Source: Ignavibacteria bacterium
GTDB lineage: Bacteria > Bacteroidota > Ignavibacteria > Tepidaquicellales > Tepidaquicellaceae
Direction of reading: 5' to 3'
Assembly (NCBI GenBank): GCA_016788375.1
Contig: JAEUSI010000016.1
Coordinates: 1 to 35,438 of the forward strand
Length of the DNA: 35,438 bases
The notes under the pieces are model-generated. The model ran no database searches and was not told the origin of the DNA. It saw nothing but the letters and a program-made list of their open reading frames with translations. Shown piece after piece: positions 31,152 to 35,438 of this stretch (positions within the stretch are counted from its first letter, which is position 1; each line of letters starts with the position of its first letter). The position numbers were made by a program, and so were the translations under genes.

Positions 31152-32756
31152 ATGAAAACCTTTAAATATACATATTTCATTCTTACAGTTTATATAATCT
31201 GTTCAGTATCTGCATGCAGTTACAATAATCTTCAGCCGTCGGAATTTGACATTGAATCAGCAGGAAGCAATTTTGTCATAGAGACAGCATCCAAATGCCA
31301 TGCTATTGACGGATCTGTAATAGTTTATAAAAGCGGATTCAGTGTTATAAACAACACTATTATGGGCGAGGGCGAAAGATTTTTTTTCAACGGAAAGGAA
31401 AATAATTCTTTTATCAACAGGTTTATGATATCAAGCTTCCCTCTTGACAGTATAGTGGCGATTACTTTATATGAAGATTATACCGGTACAAGACTGATTG
31501 CCAACGGATCTCTCGGAGCATTCGGCTTTGCAATCGGCGGAATAACTATATATTGCATAGCCTGTCCTAAATGCTGTTTCGGTTCCTGTCCGACGGTCTA
31601 TACTTCCGAAAACAATATTTCCCTTCTTGAGACAGAACTTTTTTCATCAAGTATTTCAAGAATGCTGGAAGATAATGATCTTGACAAGCTGAATCAGAAA
31701 GTTCCGGATGACGGAATTTACAAACTGAAGATTACAAACGAAGCGCTTGAAACACATTACATAGACAAATTCAATCTGATAGCAGCTGAACATCCGTCAG
31801 GAACGAAAGTTTATCCGAATATCAGCAAAGGACTTACAATAATTAACAGGACAGTTCCGGTAGAAACTGCAGTCAATTCGGAAGGAGAAGATATTCTGAA
31901 AGAAGTTGCATACGAAGATACCATATCTTACAGAAGCGGAATGACAATGGTGAATAAGTTAAAAAACGGACCGGCATATGACCGGATAGAGTTTACTTCA
32001 GCAATACCGGAAAATGGAAGCAATGCAAAACTTCTTGTCAGATACAGAAATACATTGTTAAGCACAATACTTTTTTACGATGTCGTTCTCGGTTCACAGG
32101 GAATCAGAGCAGTAGAATGGATTGACAAGATGAATAATAATGAGACTTATGCGGCTGATTTCAAAATGATTTACGATAATTTTTCCGGAATGCAGTTTGA
32201 GATTTTTGTAAACGGAGAATGGGTAGAAGCGGAGAAATTTCCTGATGCCGGTCCGATATGCTGGAAACAGACAGCAGCAGAGATTCCTGTATCAGGAATG
32301 AAAGAGCTGAAATGCAGGATTAAATTCATACCGGATAACTTTATGATAGATTATATAGGAATAGAATACGGCGGATATGATGAATGCAGTCTGAAAACTG
32401 ATACAGTCCGTCTTTCCGAAATTAAAAGCTTATCCGGAAAAAGCACTGATAATGCATTCGGCCTGATTCAAAATTCGGACAAACAATATCTGATTACAAA
32501 TCCAGGAGATTCATATACACTGATTTATAAAATAAAAAAGACTGCTGAATCAGAACAGACTTTATTTATCAGTTCAAGGGGATATTACAACGAATGGATA
32601 CGCGGTTCGTGGATAAAAAATGATCCGTCAGCACACATTTTTAATCTTTACAATATTAACGGAAACCTGAGACTTGTTGCTGAAAGCTGGGAATCGAACA
32701 AAACTCTTATTGAAAGCGAATTTTTTAATACAAGAATACCTGTAAAGGAGAAATGA
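31152..32756 (+). CDS. Uncharacterised lipoprotein with CPxCC...SCPTVY and NEALETH motifs
   Basis: 534 aa from the ATG at 31152, chosen because AAGGAG (31141-31146) lies five bases upstream; an in-frame ATG 18 bases earlier has no such site. The lipobox VSAC gives acylated C22. A hydrophobic Gly/Ile stretch and a Cys cluster (C-x2-CPKCCFGSCPTVY, about 135-150) are followed by a region with TNEALETH (about 195-202). I recall this SCPT-[VF]-Y ... NEALETH pairing from a group of uncharacterised secreted proteins in Bacteroidota and related phyla, but cannot name a family. No enzyme motif is visible. The next gene starts two bases after its stop. The Cys cluster might bind metal or form disulfides. 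Confidence 0.7.
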   Translation: MKTFKYTYFILTVYIICSVSACSYNNLQPSEFDIESAGSNFVIETASKCHAIDGSVIVYKSGFSVINNTIMGEGERFFFNGKENNSFINRFMISSFPLDSIVAITLYEDYTGTRLIANGSLGAFGFAIGGITIYCIACPKCCFGSCPTVYTSENNISLLETELFSSSISRMLEDNDLDKLNQKVPDDGIYKLKITNEALETHYIDKFNLIAAEHPSGTKVYPNISKGLTIINRTVPVETAVNSEGEDILKEVAYEDTISYRSGMTMVNKLKNGPAYDRIEFTSAIPENGSNAKLLVRYRNTLLSTILFYDVVLGSQGIRAVEWIDKMNNNETYAADFKMIYDNFSGMQFEIFVNGEWVEAEKFPDAGPICWKQTAAEIPVSGMKELKCRIKFIPDNFMIDYIGIEYGGYDECSLKTDTVRLSEIKSLSGKSTDNAFGLIQNSDKQYLITNPGDSYTLIYKIKKTAESEQTLFISSRGYYNEWIRGSWIKNDPSAHIFNLYNINGNLRLVAESWESNKTLIESEFFNTRIPVKEK

Positions 32757-32757
32757 A

Positions 32758-33303
32758 ATGAAAACCCGAAATTATATTTTTATTCTTGTTTTAGTATCGG
32801 TGCTTTATTCGTGTCAGGCATCAAATTATACTCCTTCTCCGAACGGAGACATAGCAGAATTAACACTGAATGGAAACAGAATCGTTAATGGTGAATTGCT
32901 TGCTGTGACCGACACAATGATATTCATTGTAAAAAACAAATCCATACTGGGAATTGAAAGCCGCAGTCTGAAACAGATTTTTTTTAAGAAATACAAAGAC
33001 AATTCATGGCTCATTGGAGTGGCTACCATGGAAGTACTTCCTGCTTTGATGCTGACATTACTTGTCGCAAGCCATGAATCTGATGCAACAGCAGCTGTAT
33101 TTGCAGTTACTATGATTCCGGTTGCATTATCCACAACTCTTTTTCTTACTTCACAGCCAAAAACTACTTATGACGGAATTGCAGATAAATCGGAAACAGA
33201 TGAACTCAGAAAATTTGCAAGATATCCGGGAGGGATAACAGAAAGACAGCTTGCCGAATTACTGGAGTTCTACGGACAGGACAGTATTATTTATCTGAAG
33301 TAA
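32758..33303 (+). CDS. Small lipoprotein with beta module and two membrane helices
   Basis: 181 aa. Lipobox VLYSC with acylated C19. Residues about 31-75 (ELTLNGNRIVNGELLAVTDT...) have the same pattern as the beta module of the barrel gene two positions upstream. Two hydrophobic helices (about 89-105 and 108-127) and a charged helical tail follow. It is the last gene of the operon and begins two bases after the preceding stop, with AAGGAG before its ATG (GGAGAAATG context). Function unknown. Confidence 0.68.
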   Translation: MKTRNYIFILVLVSVLYSCQASNYTPSPNGDIAELTLNGNRIVNGELLAVTDTMIFIVKNKSILGIESRSLKQIFFKKYKDNSWLIGVATMEVLPALMLTLLVASHESDATAAVFAVTMIPVALSTTLFLTSQPKTTYDGIADKSETDELRKFARYPGGITERQLAELLEFYGQDSIIYLK

Positions 33304-33340
33304 AATGAGCACACATAAGTTTTTTAAATAATTTCCGATC

Positions 33341-34669
33341 ATGGAAAAGAAAATATACATTATACAACCGACATACAGAAAAATGGACGGAAAGAAAGTC
33401 AAAGGATGGAATCAGTTCAATCACTCCTATAATATTCCGATGCTCAGCGGAGCTGTACCGGATGACTGGAAGAAGGATACATGTATAGAATATTTTGAAG
33501 AGATTAACTACGAAACGGATGCCGGGATAATTTTGCTTTTGTGCATGGGATATGACATTATGTATGCGAGGGAAGTAGCTGATGAATTCAAGAGACTGGG
33601 GAAAACCGTAATATTCGGTTCGCATCTTGATAAGTTCAGCGAAAAAATACTTTTTGAAGCATCAGATTCAGTCATACACGGTTCACCCGGCAGAAAAGAA
33701 ATGAAGATGGTTCTTGATGATGCACTTTACGGCAGACTGAAAAAAGTTTACGATTTCGGAACGGATCTGAATTACAGATTTGACTATTCGTCATTGAAAA
33801 ATATCAGGATGCCTTACATACAGGCTGTGATGGGAACAGGCTGCAGGAATAACTGCGATTACTGCTGCACAGCGGGAGTTTATAACGGAAAATACAGAAT
33901 GAGAAAAATCAGCATGGTAATCGGGGAACTTAAAGAAATCAGCAAACTTAACAAATACGCAGCATTCAATGATTCGAATATTTACAACAATGCGCTTTAT
34001 CTCAGAAGACTTTGCAGGGAAATCACGGCAAATAAAATCGGGATCAAGTGGGGCGGACAGGCTACAATAGATATCGGCAATGATGATGAGACACTTGCCG
34101 CGCTTTATGAATCCGGATGCAGGATACTATACATAGGATTCGAAACTATCTCTCACAAAAATCTCAAAAGCATATCAAAGAGTTTTAATCCGGATAAATA
34201 CAAAGAACTGACAGCTAAAATCAGAAGCCACGGAATTGCTGTGGCGGGTTACTTTATGTTCGGATTCGATGATGATAATAAGGATACATTTGAAAAGACA
34301 TGGGAATTTATTAAAGATGCAAAAATAACACTGCCGCTGCTCAACGTGCTGCTGCCTGTTCCGGGAACAAGAGTTTACGATAGACTTAAACAGCAGAACA
34401 GACTCCGGTTTCCCGATGAAATTGAATTCGGTAATACAAGTCCGCTGTACAGCGTACCATGTTACAAATGTTACTTCAAACCGCTGAATATTTCATCTGC
34501 ACTTCTGGAAAAAAAATATCTCGAGCTTTACAGAAAAGCGAGCAGGATACCGGAAATGATAAAAAGATCACTGTCATCAAGCTTTTCGGATTCGGTAAAA
34601 TTTTTCTTGATGAATTACGGATTAAGAAAGGAATACAGAAAGATGAAGAGTGAATTCGGAAATGTATAA
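33341..34669 (+). CDS. Radical SAM protein with degenerate B12-binding-like N-terminal domain
   Basis: 442 aa. The radical SAM domain has C168-x3-C172-x2-C175 (GCRNNCDYC) for the 4Fe-4S cluster, GGQ after a strand, and YIGFETIS, matching B12-binding radical SAM enzymes. The N-terminal Rossmann-like part (about 1-130; AGIILLLCMGYD, VIFGS) lacks the D-x-H-x-x-G cobalamin motif (GSHLDKF stands near its usual end), so B12 is probably not bound in the standard way. The C-terminal part has C-x2-C (PCYKC) that could hold a further metal. No peptide or lipid substrate gene is adjacent, and the reaction cannot be predicted. It follows the lipoprotein operon by 37 bases. Confidence 0.85.
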   Translation: MEKKIYIIQPTYRKMDGKKVKGWNQFNHSYNIPMLSGAVPDDWKKDTCIEYFEEINYETDAGIILLLCMGYDIMYAREVADEFKRLGKTVIFGSHLDKFSEKILFEASDSVIHGSPGRKEMKMVLDDALYGRLKKVYDFGTDLNYRFDYSSLKNIRMPYIQAVMGTGCRNNCDYCCTAGVYNGKYRMRKISMVIGELKEISKLNKYAAFNDSNIYNNALYLRRLCREITANKIGIKWGGQATIDIGNDDETLAALYESGCRILYIGFETISHKNLKSISKSFNPDKYKELTAKIRSHGIAVAGYFMFGFDDDNKDTFEKTWEFIKDAKITLPLLNVLLPVPGTRVYDRLKQQNRLRFPDEIEFGNTSPLYSVPCYKCYFKPLNISSALLEKKYLELYRKASRIPEMIKRSLSSSFSDSVKFFLMNYGLRKEYRKMKSEFGNV

Positions 34670-34672
34670 CAG

Positions 34673-34693
34673 AATTGAAAAAGAGTTTCAATT
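34673..34693. repeat. Hairpin just after the radical SAM gene
   Basis: AATTGAAA-AAGAG-TTTCAATT is a perfect 8-bp stem with a 5-base loop, four bases past the radical SAM stop. It lacks a T-run and is AT-rich, so it is a weak terminator at best. Confidence 0.45.
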
Positions 34694-34744
34694 GATTCAA
34701 AAAGCAGAGTCAAAGAAAAATGAATCTGCAGATTTAAATATCAA

Positions 34745-34765
34745 ACAGACATGATAACTGTCTGT
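34745..34765. repeat. Inverted repeat upstream of the last gene
   Basis: ACAGACA-TGATAAC-TGTCTGT, a perfect 7-bp stem with a 7-base spacer, 58 bases before the ATG at 34823. A 12-bp palindrome AATCTGCAGATT precedes it at 34723-34734. It could be an operator or a hairpin; no T-run follows. Confidence 0.4.
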
Positions 34766-34822
34766 AAAAATTAAAAACAACAGTGTAAAAATTATTTCAG
34801 AATTTTAAATAAGGAAACTATC

Positions 34823-35438
34823 ATGAAAAAGATAAAATATATTCTGGTTACAGCCGCTTACTGCATATTGCTGACTTCATTCATGCAGATAAACAACAAA
34901 CCGGATAAATCAATACAGACAGACGGAATAAAAGGGAACAATAATATACAGGTAATTTCTTCAGCACAGACTATTGCAAACAATGTCAGAACCTGGTTCA
35001 GAAACAACGGTTCTTTCAACCGCGATCCTTCAACCGGAAATTCCGGATTTGAATGGCCTGTTGGTTCAAATAAATTTGCAAGATATGCATCGGGTATGTG
35101 GCTTGGCGCTGTTACAGGTGGCGATACTCTTGTCTGCATTGCCGAATATGATTACGAATATCTTAACGGATACATAGACAACAGCGGACAGCCGCAGGGA
35201 AGAGATGATCCTAATTACAGGATTTATTCAATATTAAGAGGGGATACAGTTTCATGGGATTACATAACCTGGCCGTTTCAGCAGGGTGCTTACAGCGACT
35301 CACTCGGCAAACCGCTTTTTCTGGGGACACAAACAATGTTCTATTCTTTTACTGACGGATATCCGGAATCACACGGAAACAATGCCGGCTCGACATCTCC
35401 GCTGAAAGCAGTCATACTTCAGACAAACTGGTGTTATT
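34823..35438 (+). CDS. N-terminal part of a large exported protein (runs off the window)
   Basis: 205 codons are present and the frame stays open to the right edge. A signal peptide (KKIKYILVTAAYCILLTSF) starts behind AAGGAAACTATC. The mature region (VRTWFRNNGSFNRDP, FEWPVGSNKFARYASGMWLGA, TMFYSFTDGYPESHG, LQTNW) resembles the N-terminal part of large secreted proteins common in Ignavibacteria, many of which end in T9SS domains. The C-terminus is not visible, so T9SS export is only expected. The function of this protein type is unknown. Confidence 0.78.
   Translation, partial: MKKIKYILVTAAYCILLTSFMQINNKPDKSIQTDGIKGNNNIQVISSAQTIANNVRTWFRNNGSFNRDPSTGNSGFEWPVGSNKFARYASGMWLGAVTGGDTLVCIAEYDYEYLNGYIDNSGQPQGRDDPNYRIYSILRGDTVSWDYITWPFQQGAYSDSLGKPLFLGTQTMFYSFTDGYPESHGNNAGSTSPLKAVILQTNWCY

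Overview
The window is AT-rich and comes from a Gram-negative bacterium of the Bacteroidota/Chlorobiota (FCB) group. It most resembles the Ignavibacteria. Four large secreted proteins end in a type IX secretion (T9SS) sorting domain with the NYPNPFNP signature typical of that lineage. There are also outer-membrane beta-barrels, lipoproteins and a very large set of multiheme c-type cytochromes. I see no rRNA, tRNA, CRISPR array, transposase or integrase.

Layout. (1) 1-5600: a cytoplasmic PAS histidine kinase and an NtrC-type sigma-54 activator flank three genes on the opposite strand: a T9SS YCF48-like propeller, a small Cys-rich secreted protein, and a T9SS monoheme protein. (2) 5700-15720: a long operon opens with a degenerate receiver and then encodes six multiheme cytochromes, one cytochrome b and one outer-membrane beta-barrel, ending at a strong intrinsic terminator. 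The six cytochromes carry 66 predicted c-heme motifs (61 CxxCH, three CX4CH, two CX3CH). (3) 15858-17851: a PQQ-type propeller and a PEGA protein. (4) 17854-21919, minus strand: an EamA permease, an SDR-type L-threonine dehydrogenase, a TPR lipoprotein and an AtuA/DUF1446 protein. (5) 22252-29343: two paralogous FG-GAP propeller proteins with T9SS tails, one with 7 and one with 14 FG-GAP repeats. (6) 29481-35438: a DUF1003 membrane protein, a three-gene envelope operon, an orphan radical SAM protein, and the start of another large exported protein.

The most interesting system is region 2. Its parts fit an electron path from the quinone pool (cytochrome b with a 19-heme protein, or the NapC-anchored 18-heme protein), through periplasmic tetraheme c554-like proteins, to an outer-membrane porin with a 14-heme partner and a 7-heme lipoprotein. 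That is a porin-cytochrome type extracellular electron transfer conduit. A matched pair of sigma-54-like promoters lies on either side of the NtrC-type regulator. One faces the operon and the other faces the T9SS-exported monoheme protein, so both may form one regulon with the kinase at the start of the window. Function, topology and regulation are inferred from sequence; nothing here has been tested.
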